Assembly (NCBI GenBank): GCA_016873525.1
Contig: VGXD01000081.1
Coordinates: 1 to 8,343 of the forward strand
From: Nitrospira sp.
Lineage (GTDB): Bacteria > Nitrospirota > Nitrospiria > Nitrospirales > Nitrospiraceae
DNA: 8,343 nucleotides
Direction: 5' to 3'
This document shows, piece by piece, positions 1 to 5,618 of the stretch. The notes under the pieces were generated by a model. It did no database searches. It had not been told where the DNA came from and saw nothing but the letters and a program-made list of their open reading frames with translations. A program made the translations under genes and the position numbers. Each line of letters opens with the position of its first letter. The stretch's first letter is position 1.

Positions 1-390
1 CTCTTAAACGACGCACCATCCTGCAACTCGACGCCCTGGGCAGCGTCTTCAGCCGCATGTTCGCCCTCCCGCCAAGGGATGCCACGTACTTCACCCCCAA
101 CGACAAGTTTTACATCGTCAACTACGCGGACTCAGCCGTCAGCGTCTCGCGCGACGTCAACATCGACGTGAAGTGGATCACGGAAATCAAGGTCTACCCC
201 GGCGACTACCAAGGCTACTGGCAGCAGAAGGGCTGGACGGACGACGGCACCATCAAGATATTCTCCCGCATCGACAGCCCCGGCCATTACCAGGCGCTGC
301 GCGGGGCCCGGCAGATTGCCGTCGGGCTGATCGGCAGACCAGCCCCCGCCCAACGCTGTATAAAGCTGGACCATCGACGCCAACTGCGAC
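1..390 (+). pseudogene. Decayed, internally deleted sulfite-oxidase-like molybdoenzyme paralogue (5' end outside window)
   Basis: This is a second, broken copy of the gene at 1448-2461. Its frame opens at the left edge with a twin-arginine motif (RRTIL, bases 9-23). It then jumps almost directly to the DALGS/FSRMF stretch, so about 12 residues carrying the hydrophobic core and lipobox Cys of the intact copy are missing. It matches the intact copy closely up to base 166 and resumes at base 167 with the segment starting VKWITEI. This omits 375 bases (bases 1654-2028 of the intact copy), which include the cofactor-binding Cys region. From about base 305 the reading frame departs from the family, and only a scattered match (KSWTID, near 361-380) remains of the dimerisation domain. 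The reading frame runs on to 746 with no family resemblance. With no Moco-binding Cys and no full signal peptide it cannot be a working exported enzyme. Homology is seen directly; loss of function is inferred. Confidence 0.85.
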
Positions 391-447
391 CTAGATCAGG
401 TGCTGCCCGCACGAAATCCTCACGCGGCTGCAGGCGCCACATAAACC

Positions 448-489
448 GGACATTTCTACTTTGGGCGAAAGAGGACATCTCTAAATTGG
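448..489 (+). repeat. Two interspersed 17-bp repeats, possible relic insertion-sequence end
   Basis: Bases 448-464 (GGACATTTCTACTTTGG) and 473-489 (GGACATCTCTAAATTGG) agree at 14 of 17 positions and are spaced 25 bases apart. Repeats of this style, starting GGACAT and ending TTGG, resemble the multiple transposase-binding repeats at the ends of IS21-type elements, which I recall from such elements in general. No transposase remnant is recognisable nearby. They lie between the decayed molybdoenzyme and the lipoprotein gene, so they may mark the event that damaged the upstream gene. The alternative is an operator pair for the gene at 580. The repeat is certain; the interpretation is tentative. 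Confidence 0.5.
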
Positions 490-579
490 GTTCACAGCGT
501 CATGCTGTCGCGCTTGTTTTGCCGGCCACAATAGACTACCCTGGCCCAGACCAAACCACCGACACGGAAGGAGAACCCC

Positions 580-1290
580 ATGACCGCCTGGCTCCCGATT
601 CTTGTCCTTGCTGCCACCCTACTGTTCGGGTGTTCGCCGACGAAGCAGGCACGATCCATGGAAACCTCCGGCTTCCTGGGCGACCTCTACCCACGTATGC
701 ACAAAGGCGGCGACAGCGAAGCGCTGCTGCTCTACAAGAATCCTAAACTCCTCTTGATCCCGCGCGGCACCTACAAAAAGATTCTCCTGGACCCGGTCCA
801 GATCTGGGGCGCAGCCTCGGCCGATCCGGCCAAACAGAAAGAGATGCAGCAGGTAGCGGAGATGCTGCACAGCTTGGTCTATCGAAGCCTGGAGAAAGAC
901 TATGAAATGGTCACGAGCCCAGGCCCGAACACCCTGCGCATTCAGGCCGCGCTGACCAGGGCGGACAAGGCCGACGTCGTCCTGCGCGCCGCCTCCACCA
1001 TACCCGCGCCGATGAACGTCCTGGCCTTGAGTTCTCTGGTGAAAAACCTGGGCACGGGCAAGCCGATGTTCGTGGGCGAGATCAGCGCCGAAATCAAAAT
1101 GCTCGACGCGCAGAGCGGCGAGGTGCTGGCCGCTTCCGCTGACCGCCGGGTCGGCAACAAGCGCCTGGATGCGGACTCGTTCGACTCCTGGGACGACGTG
1201 CACAAAGCCATGGAGTTCTGGGCCGAACAGATACGGTACCGGCTGTGCCAGCAGCGGGGCGGCGGCAACTGCGTCATGCCCAAAAACTGA
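580..1290 (+). CDS. DUF3313-like outer-membrane/periplasmic lipoprotein
   Basis: This 236-residue protein has a type II signal peptide: a hydrophobic stretch at residues 3-16 followed by the lipobox L-F-G-C with Cys18 as the predicted lipidated residue. The start is supported by a strong ribosome binding site, GGAAGGAG at 566-573, six bases before the ATG. The mature part has the pattern of the DUF3313 family. A segment near residues 54-70 reads LLLIPRGTYKKILLDPV, then an alpha/beta body whose alanine-rich part ADVVLRAA lies near residue 130. Then comes GEISAEIKMLDAQSGEVLAA, and the C-terminal region has FDSWDDVHKAMEFWAEQ. DUF3313 proteins are secreted or lipidated proteins of unknown function. 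It sits between two copies of a molybdoenzyme gene, and the 157-base gap to the intact copy leaves co-transcription open. Family assignment is by recalled pattern and fairly confident; the role is unknown. Confidence 0.8.
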   Translation: MTAWLPILVLAATLLFGCSPTKQARSMETSGFLGDLYPRMHKGGDSEALLLYKNPKLLLIPRGTYKKILLDPVQIWGAASADPAKQKEMQQVAEMLHSLVYRSLEKDYEMVTSPGPNTLRIQAALTRADKADVVLRAASTIPAPMNVLALSSLVKNLGTGKPMFVGEISAEIKMLDAQSGEVLAASADRRVGNKRLDADSFDSWDDVHKAMEFWAEQIRYRLCQQRGGGNCVMPKN

Positions 1291-1409
1291 GCTGGCGGCG
1301 GTACCGGAATCGGATCGGCACCGAGCACAACGGAGGACATTGCCCCGGCCAGGATTTTGGCCTGAGGCAAACAGCGGCAAACCCTCGTCCATGGCTGGGA
1401 AAAGCTGGT

Positions 1410-1438
1410 TTGACTTGGACGGGAGCCTGTGGGATGCT
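1410..1438 (+). promoter_or_regulatory. Weak candidate promoter for the molybdoenzyme gene
   Basis: TTGACT at 1410-1415 matches the -35 consensus at five of six positions. At 17-base spacing the -10 would be GATGCT (1433-1438), which matches only three of six. The predicted start would fall just before the ATG at 1448, leaving almost no leader. No good Shine-Dalgarno sequence precedes that ATG, so expression signals here are poorly resolved. A start farther upstream, or read-through from the lipoprotein gene, is equally possible. Confidence 0.25.
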
Positions 1439-1447
1439 GATTGCACA

Positions 1448-2461
1448 ATGACTTTCTCGCGTCGCACCATACTGAAAGCCGCAGGCTTCGGCGCCCTGGC
1501 AAGCCTCACCGGCTGCGATGCCATGGGCAGCATGTTTGGGCGCATGTTCGCCATGCCGCCGCGCGACACCCTCTACTTCACGCCGAACGACAAGTTTTAC
1601 GTCGTGAACTATGCGGACTCGGCCGTCAGCGTCTCGCGCGAGGTCAACATCGAACAGTGGCAGGTGCACGTCACCGGCACGGTCAAAACGCCGATGAAGC
1701 TGGGCTGGCGCGACATTTTGAACCGCGATTCCTTCGACCAAGTCTCGACCCTCATGTGCATCGACACGCTCCCCGGCGGTGACAGCCTCGGCAATGCCCA
1801 GTGGCGCGGCATCTCGCTCAAGAAGTTGTTACAGGAGGCGGGCGCCGACGAGGAAGTGGCGCGGGACGTGGTCTTCCGCGCCATCGACGGATACCACGAC
1901 AGCATCCCCTTCACCCGCGCCATGCAGAACGACGTGATGCTCGCCTATCTGATGAACGGCGAGAAACTCCCCAAGGCCCATGGGTTCCCGCTCCGGCTGA
2001 TCGTGCCGGGCCTCTACGGCATCAAGAACGTGAAGTGGATCACCGAAATCGAAGTCTATCCAGGCGACTACAAGGGCTACTGGCAGCAAAAAGGCTGGAC
2101 GGACGACGGCACGATCAAGATTTTCTCCCGCGTGGACAGCCCGGGCCACTATCAATCGCTGCGTGGCCCTGAGCAGAAGTTCCGCGGCATCGCCTTCGGC
2201 GGGCCCAACAGCATCGCCAAGGTGGAGATCAGCTTCGACGCGGGAAAGAGCTGGAATATCAATGAGTTAGAAAAACCCATGTCCCCCTACTCCTGGGTCA
2301 TCTGGAACTATGCCTGGCGGCCGCCCAAGGCGGGCAAATTCCAGGTGGCAGTCCGCGCCACCGATACCAAGGGCCAGTTACAGATCGAAGAGATCGTCCG
2401 CCCCCAGCCGGCCGGCGCCTCAGGGCTGCATACGATCATCGCAGATGTGGAGCAAATCTAA
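1448..2461 (+). CDS. Tat-exported sulfite-oxidase-family molybdopterin oxidoreductase lipoprotein
   Basis: This 337-residue protein belongs to the sulfite oxidase / MsrP-like (SUOX-fold) molybdenum cofactor family. Residues 4-10 are a clean Tat motif (SRRTILK), followed by a short hydrophobic core and the lipobox L-T-G-C, predicting a lipidated Cys23. It is therefore likely a folded, cofactor-loaded, membrane-tethered periplasmic enzyme. The Moco domain covers roughly residues 45-235. Cys104, in the context TLMCIDTLPGGDSLGNAQW, is the expected molybdenum-ligating cysteine. The C-terminal third (about 240-330: FRGIAFGGPNSI, SFDAGKSWN, WNYAWRPPKAGKF) matches the Mo-co oxidoreductase dimerisation domain. 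The frame is open upstream of 1448, with another ATG at 1391. The 1448 start is preferred because it puts the Tat motif at the extreme N-terminus. The substrate (sulfite or an S/N-oxide) cannot be told. No haem or membrane redox partner is visible in the window. Confidence 0.88.
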   Translation: MTFSRRTILKAAGFGALASLTGCDAMGSMFGRMFAMPPRDTLYFTPNDKFYVVNYADSAVSVSREVNIEQWQVHVTGTVKTPMKLGWRDILNRDSFDQVSTLMCIDTLPGGDSLGNAQWRGISLKKLLQEAGADEEVARDVVFRAIDGYHDSIPFTRAMQNDVMLAYLMNGEKLPKAHGFPLRLIVPGLYGIKNVKWITEIEVYPGDYKGYWQQKGWTDDGTIKIFSRVDSPGHYQSLRGPEQKFRGIAFGGPNSIAKVEISFDAGKSWNINELEKPMSPYSWVIWNYAWRPPKAGKFQVAVRATDTKGQLQIEEIVRPQPAGASGLHTIIADVEQI

Positions 2462-2500
2462 CTTTCTCAGCACCTTTCGCCCTGCCCCTCCAAAAGCCGT

Positions 2501-2529
2501 TTGACGTACATACACTTTATATTTACAAT
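2501..2529 (+). promoter_or_regulatory. Strong sigma70-type promoter of brnTA
   Basis: TTGACG (2501-2506) and TACAAT (2524-2529) are separated by exactly 17 bases and match the -35 and -10 consensus at five of six positions each. The AT-rich spacer contrasts with the surrounding GC-rich DNA. The expected transcription start, about seven bases past the -10, falls at or beside base 2536, which is also the best toxin start codon. BrnT/BrnA complexes are known to repress their own promoter, so this region is the likely operator too, although I see no clear palindrome in it. Confidence 0.75.
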
Positions 2530-2535
2530 GATTGC

Positions 2536-2829
2536 GTGCGCCTTGAGTGGGACGAAACCAAACGAGCCACAAATCTAGCGAAGCATGGCGTCGATTTCGC
2601 CGACGTGCCCGAACTGTTTTCAGGCCCCATGCTGATCGGGCACGACACCAGGAGGGAGTACGGTGAACCGCGCCAGATTGGGTTTGGCTTCATTCGTGGC
2701 CGGCTCATCGCTCTGGCTTTTACCAAACGCGGACCCGATACGATTCGGATCATCTCCGCGAGAAAGGCAAACAAACGTGAAGAAACCCATTTCAAAGAAA
2801 CGCTCGAAAACGAACTGGGCAAGAATTGA
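2536..2829 (+). CDS. brnT: BrnT-family toxin of a type II toxin-antitoxin system
   Basis: This 97-residue protein has the BrnT signature from its first residues: a short lead, then EWDETK, N-x-x-K-H-G-V-x-F (residues 13-21), and the C-terminal R-I-I-S-A-R-K-A-N-x-R-E-E block (around residues 71-83). BrnT is a RelE-fold ribonuclease that inhibits translation until neutralised by BrnA. The start used is a GTG at 2536. There is no in-frame ATG nearby, and upstream codons run straight into the promoter. An ATG at 2528 lies in another frame. The length is close to the usual 90-100 residues and no lesion is seen. The antitoxin gene follows and overlaps the 3' end. Family assignment is confident; the exact start is not. 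Confidence 0.9.
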   Translation: MRLEWDETKRATNLAKHGVDFADVPELFSGPMLIGHDTRREYGEPRQIGFGFIRGRLIALAFTKRGPDTIRIISARKANKREETHFKETLENELGKN

Positions 2830-3040
2830 TGCCATGTCCGACAAGGATATTGACTACTCCGACATTCCGGAGCTGAAGAAAGACTTCTTCAAGTCCGCAA
2901 CCCTGGTGCTGCCTGAGCCAAAAGCCACAGTCACCATGCGGGTAGACCGGAAGGTATTGGAATGGTTCAAGGCTCAGGGGCCTGGCTACCAGACCAGGAT
3001 CAATGCGTTGCTGCGGGCGTATATGGAAGCGCACAAGTGA
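2777..3040 (+). CDS. brnA: BrnA-family antitoxin
   Basis: This is the antitoxin partner of the preceding BrnT, which it binds and with which it represses the operon. With the GTG start at 2777 the protein has 87 residues. It has a basic N-terminal tail (KKPISKKRSKTNWARIDAM), the typical D-I-D-Y-S-D-I-P segment, and a C-terminal ribbon-helix-helix DNA-binding domain from about residue 48 (KATVTMRVDRKVLEWFKAQG, then YQTRINALLRAYMEA). This start overlaps the toxin gene by 53 bases. It is chosen because BrnA-type proteins usually carry the K-T-N-W-A-R-x-D-A-M stretch, and a GAAAGG sequence lies about ten bases upstream. The alternative is the ATG at 2834, giving a 68-residue protein that lacks this tail. 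The gene looks intact. Confidence 0.88.
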   Translation: MKKPISKKRSKTNWARIDAMSDKDIDYSDIPELKKDFFKSATLVLPEPKATVTMRVDRKVLEWFKAQGPGYQTRINALLRAYMEAHK

Positions 3041-3314
3041 GGGGGGAGTCTCGGCTGACGAACGGCGCACGGTCTTGGTGGCGCCATCATGCGTTGAGTC
3101 CAGACATCTACTCCGACTCGTACCGTTGGCCGCGCGCCTCTGGCAGATCATCGGACCGGCGCACGGACCCTTCCAGCTACCGATCATGCAGCTCCCGCAA
3201 TGGCGCTCTCCTCGCCGCACATCCGTTCCACCCGAGACTCAGGAGAGGAATAGAGGCGCTTCGCTCAGCTCCCCGTAGCCTTATTGAGCGGCCGTTTTGA
3301 GCAGGCTGCAAGAG
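3041..3314. other. Region without a recognisable gene between brnA and the ATPase remnant
   Basis: Reading frames are open here on both strands for up to about 90 codons, but none resembles a known family, starts with a good ribosome binding site or is free of overlap with brnA. No tRNA-like fold, CRISPR repeat or strong rho-independent terminator was seen. It lies where two convergent units meet (brnTA on plus, the ATPase remnant on minus). It may be decayed mobile DNA. Confidence 0.4.
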
Positions 3315-3731
3315 TTATTCAGGCAATGCTTCTCCCACTGCTGATCCAGCGCTGGCAGACCGATGGTCTTCTCGGAAAACTCCGAGAAAGTCATCTCGAT
3401 CATTCAGACGAATTAGCACAGGATTTCGGCAAGAGGAAGCACGGCCAAAAGCAACGGCATATCTATCTTCAAGGGTGGACAGAACACCTGCATAGTCTTC
3501 CCCGATATAGTTCCGCAAGAAATCTACTCCGGTTGCATCGAACACCCTCAATGCAAACACAGTATTGCACTGGTTCAAAATACTTTTTGTAACATTTGCT
3601 GTCCTCTGAGTAATTACCAAGCATCCTAAGCCATACTTCCTGCCCTGAAGAATTGCCTTCGCTGTTCCGTTGGTAGCCGTCTGGTCACCTTCACTTGCCA
3701 CAGCATTCCACTCAGGTATAAGAGAATGCGC
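3315..3731 (-). pseudogene. C-terminal fragment of a HerA/VirB4-like P-loop ATPase, cut by the IS
   Basis: Reading leftwards from the IS edge, the host-derived frame begins A-H-S-L-I-P-E-W and continues for 138 codons to a TAA at 3315-3317. AHSLIPEW is the tail of a D-E-A-H Walker B motif; the IS end supplies D-S in place of D-E. It continues with the HerA-type pattern: GRKYGLGCLVITQR, then SILNQCNT, then ALRVFDATGVDFL and YAVAFGRASSCRNPVLIRL, typical of the motor domain's C-terminal end. HerA-family ATPases are hexameric translocases for DNA or protein, used in DNA end-processing, conjugation-like transfer and several defence systems. Walker A and everything before Walker B are absent, so this piece cannot hydrolyse ATP. 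A GTG at 3699-3701 could start translation but has no functional meaning that I can see. Confidence 0.8.
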
Positions 3732-3756
3732 TGAATCGCCCCCGGTTTTGTAGACA
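3732..3756 (+). repeat. Left terminal inverted repeat of the IS
   Basis: Starts TGAATCGCCCC and matches the reverse complement of 4938-4962 at 21 of 25 positions. The mismatches are one base after the first 11 and a three-base block in the middle. Its first six bases, read on the minus strand, contribute the codons GAT TCA to the truncated ATPase frame. Confidence 0.9.
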
Positions 3757-3793
3757 CCCCGAAGCGTTACAATGACCGTGAACGGAGGTGTCC

Positions 3794-4072
3794 ATGAGCG
3801 GGAAGCGGTATGCCGAGGAGTTCAAGGTGGAAGCCGTGCGGCAGGTGACCGATCGCAACTATTCCGTGCGGGAGGTGGCCGAGCGGTTGGGGGTGACAAC
3901 AAAGAGTTTGTATGACTGGATCAAACGGTAGGGCCGGTCCGCTGAGCACCACCAGGTGGCGAGGCGTCAGGACGAAGAAATCCGTCAGCTCAAGACCGAG
4001 TTGCGGCGCGTGGTCGAGGAGCGAGACATCCTAAAAAAGGCCGCCGCGTACTTTGCCAAGGGATCCGAGTAA
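3794..4072 (+). pseudogene. IS3 transposase orfA (helix-turn-helix subunit) with an amber codon
   Basis: OrfA supplies the DNA-binding part of IS3 transposases. The frame starts at an ATG preceded by GGAGGT (3784-3789). It encodes a helix-turn-helix at about residues 23-45 (YSVREVAERLGVTTKSLYDWIKR), then a TAG at 3929-3931 where relatives usually carry an aromatic residue. The frame then continues as GRSAEHHQ and a charged, probably coiled-coil segment (about residues 58-80) before TAA at 4070-4072. Without the TAG it would be a normal 92-residue OrfA. The remainder is well conserved, so the nonsense change looks recent. Amber suppression or a sequencing error are alternatives. Confidence 0.85.
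4033..4039 (+). other. Programmed -1 frameshift site (A6G) joining orfA to orfB
   Basis: The heptamer AAAAAAG lies in the phase A AAA AAG relative to orfA (codons CTA AAA AAG from 4031). Slipping back one base enters the orfB frame, which is open from here through 4078 with no stop. This is the standard way IS3 elements make the OrfAB transposase. In this copy the upstream amber codon would stop most ribosomes before they reach the site. Confidence 0.8.
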
Positions 4073-4077
4073 GGTAC

Positions 4078-4944
4078 GTGTTCATCCAGGCCCACCACCC
4101 CAGCTATGCGATCCACACGCTATGTCGCGTGATGCGGGTCCACCGAAGCGGCTATTATGCGTGGCGGAAGGCTCCGGAATCGGCGCGGGCACGGGAAGAT
4201 CGGCGGCTCTCAGGACTCATCAAACAAGCCTGGACCGAGAGCGGCGGGGTGTATGGGTACCGGAAGATTCACGATGATCTCCTGGAGTTGCACGAGACCT
4301 GTAGCGAGAAACGGGTCGCTCGCCTCATGCGCCAGGAAGGCCTCCGCGCCCAAGTGGGCTATGCTCGGCGTCGTCATCTCAGCGGCGGCCCCCCGGCTGT
4401 CGTGGCGCCCAATCGGCTCCAGCAACACTTTGATGTCGCCGGTCCAGACCAGGTCTGGGTGACCGACATCACCTACATCCGCACCCAGGAAGGCTGGTTG
4501 TACCTGGCCATCGTCCTCGACCTCTTCTCCCGTCAGGTGGTCGGTTGGTCGATGCATGCGCGCATGCAGACCGATCTCGTCATGCAGGCCTTGCTGATGG
4601 CCCTGTGGCGCCGCCGCCCGACGGGAACGGTCGTCGTGCACTCCGACCAAGGCAGCCAATATACCAGCGACGACTGGCAGCGGTTTCTCCGTGACCACCA
4701 ACTGGCAGCCAGCATGAGCCGTCGCGGGAATTGTCATGATAACGCGGTGGCGGAAAGCTTCTTTCAGTTACTCAAACGAGAACGCATCAAGCGTACGATC
4801 TCCCAGACCCGCGCGGGCGCTCGGCAGGATATCTTTGACTATATCGAGCTCTTCTATAATCCAGTGCGCAGGCATGGGTATAATGGCAACCGGTCGCCGA
4901 TCGAGTATGAGAAGCAGTACCGGGTGAAGGTGGGGACTGTCTAG
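4078..4944 (+). CDS. IS3-family transposase orfB (DDE integrase catalytic subunit)
   Basis: The 288-residue frame carries an N-terminal region typical of OrfB (MCRV-like LCRVMRVHRSGYYAWR, residues 15-30; then GVYGYRKIHDDL). It is followed by an rve-type catalytic core with Asp130 (VTDITY), Asp190 (HSDQGSQY) and Glu226 (DNAVAESFF), the last two separated by 35 residues as in the DD(35)E pattern. The C-terminal NPVRRHGYNGNRSPIEYE stretch is also typical. GTG 4078 is the first usable start, but in this family the frame is normally expressed as a fusion through the frameshift at 4033-4039. The stop TAG (4942-4944) lies inside the right inverted repeat. The catalytic frame itself appears undamaged. 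Confidence 0.93.
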   Translation: MFIQAHHPSYAIHTLCRVMRVHRSGYYAWRKAPESARAREDRRLSGLIKQAWTESGGVYGYRKIHDDLLELHETCSEKRVARLMRQEGLRAQVGYARRRHLSGGPPAVVAPNRLQQHFDVAGPDQVWVTDITYIRTQEGWLYLAIVLDLFSRQVVGWSMHARMQTDLVMQALLMALWRRRPTGTVVVHSDQGSQYTSDDWQRFLRDHQLAASMSRRGNCHDNAVAESFFQLLKRERIKRTISQTRAGARQDIFDYIELFYNPVRRHGYNGNRSPIEYEKQYRVKVGTV

Positions 4945-4962
4945 GGAACCAGGGGCGATTCA
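4938..4962 (-). repeat. Right terminal inverted repeat of the IS
   Basis: Ends GGGGCGATTCA and pairs with the left repeat at 21 of 25 positions. Its outermost three bases, read on the minus strand, form the TGA that ends the truncated membrane-protein frame to its right. Confidence 0.9.
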
Positions 4963-5463
4963 AATCCCTATGTATTCGCGAGCGTGAGTCTTGTGAAATA
5001 CCACGAGTGCAAACAAGAAAATGGTCGAGAACACCAACTTGGGATTTCCAATGACGTCGCAAACAATGAATAGTGACCTTGAAATCTTCTGTAGGGGTGG
5101 GGCTAACGAGTCCTTGAACGCTATCGAGAGGATTCCTGCCAGCAAAATGACTAAAATAAAAGCTAGGCATGCCCACCACAAGAAGTGATCAAAGCTGGAG
5201 TATAAGACCAGAGATGAAAGATTGACTGTGGACAGCGCGGTCAGACCGGCCACCCCGTTAGCTATTGCATCGACAGGTTTAGTATAGAAAGGAGTAACTA
5301 AGAGGTTCCCTAGCAGGAGCGCCGCAAGGCCGGAATAAAACCAAAGGCCCTTCTCATTAGTAGGAGGAAGCCAAGTTCCAAAAATCACCCATGAGGAACA
5401 GAAGAGTGCGGCGACATAGGCTACCAGTATACCTAGCCGAACTCTTTGACTCATGGAGGACAT
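4960..5463 (-). pseudogene. Membrane-spanning N-terminal fragment, probably of the same interrupted ATPase
   Basis: The frame starts at an ATG preceded by GAAGGA six bases upstream (a good ribosome binding site). It runs 167 residues to a TGA formed by the first three bases of the IS end, so the gene is cut exactly at the IS border. Hydrophobic segments lie at about residues 10-31, 40-58, 95-116 and 144-157, with a weaker one near 66-88; little soluble domain is left. Taken alone it resembles no enzyme. The other side of the IS carries the C-terminal part of a HerA-like ATPase in the same orientation, so the simplest reading is one membrane-anchored ATPase whose centre is lost. The alternative is that it belongs to a separate membrane protein brought next to the IS by a deletion. 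The DNA is visibly AT-richer than the flanks (26 G+C in 4981-5040), suggesting acquisition by transfer. Confidence 0.65.
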
Positions 5464-5583
5464 CTATTATCCTTCGAGGCGACAGATTCCTAGGCAAGGA
5501 ATTCTATAGCCATTAGTTGAGGCCAGCAAGTCTTATTCAATACATACCCGCAGACCGAATAGGTGCCAGAAACCGTTTCTACT

Positions 5584-5596
5584 CCGGTCTCACCGG
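5584..5596 (-). repeat. Small hairpin downstream of the DUF302 gene
   Basis: CCGGT and ACCGG flank a three-base loop, giving a compact five-base-pair stem 23 bases past the stop of the DUF302 gene. There is no T-run on the minus strand after it, so it is not a canonical intrinsic terminator. The rest of 5464-5618 holds no gene that I can support. Confidence 0.3.
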
Positions 5597-5618
5597 CGGA
5601 GGATCGACCCAAGCTGGT

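Larger units (their letters stand above)
3732..4962 (+). mobile_element. IS3-family insertion sequence, 1231 bp
   Basis: The element is bounded by imperfect inverted repeats, begins with TG and ends with CA as IS3 elements do, and carries the two-frame orfA/orfB transposase arrangement with a slippery A6G site. I could not assign the subgroup. The flanks (GCGC at 3728-3731 on the left, AAAT at 4963-4966 on the right) show no target-site duplication. This implies a deletion next to the element or recombination between two copies after insertion. It interrupts a minus-strand ATPase gene. An amber codon in orfA suggests the copy is disabled or strongly impaired for transposition. Confidence 0.92.

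Noticed and set aside
391..746. Run-on of the decayed molybdoenzyme reading frame
   Set aside because: After about base 305 the translation loses all similarity to the family and it overlaps the start of the lipoprotein gene in another frame; a read-through of a broken gene.
1347..1362. Possible hairpin GGCCA...TGGCC after the DUF3313 lipoprotein gene
   Set aside because: Five-base stem with no following T-run, 57 bases after the stop; too weak to call a terminator.
1169..1447. Upstream extension of the molybdoenzyme reading frame, including ATG 1391
   Set aside because: It would place the Tat motif well inside the protein and overlap the lipoprotein gene; the 1448 start gives a normal Tat N-terminus.
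619..1569. Long minus-strand open frame (316 codons) opposite the DUF3313 lipoprotein
   Set aside because: It runs antiparallel to a gene with a signal peptide and strong ribosome binding site, resembles no family, and is explained by the GC-rich codon bias of the real gene.
3003..3300. Plus-strand open frames just after brnA
   Set aside because: They begin inside brnA, have no recognisable domain and lack ribosome binding sites; treated as chance frames.
4210..4737. Minus-strand open frame of 175 codons inside the IS
   Set aside because: It is the antisense shadow of the DDE transposase, with no protein-family features.
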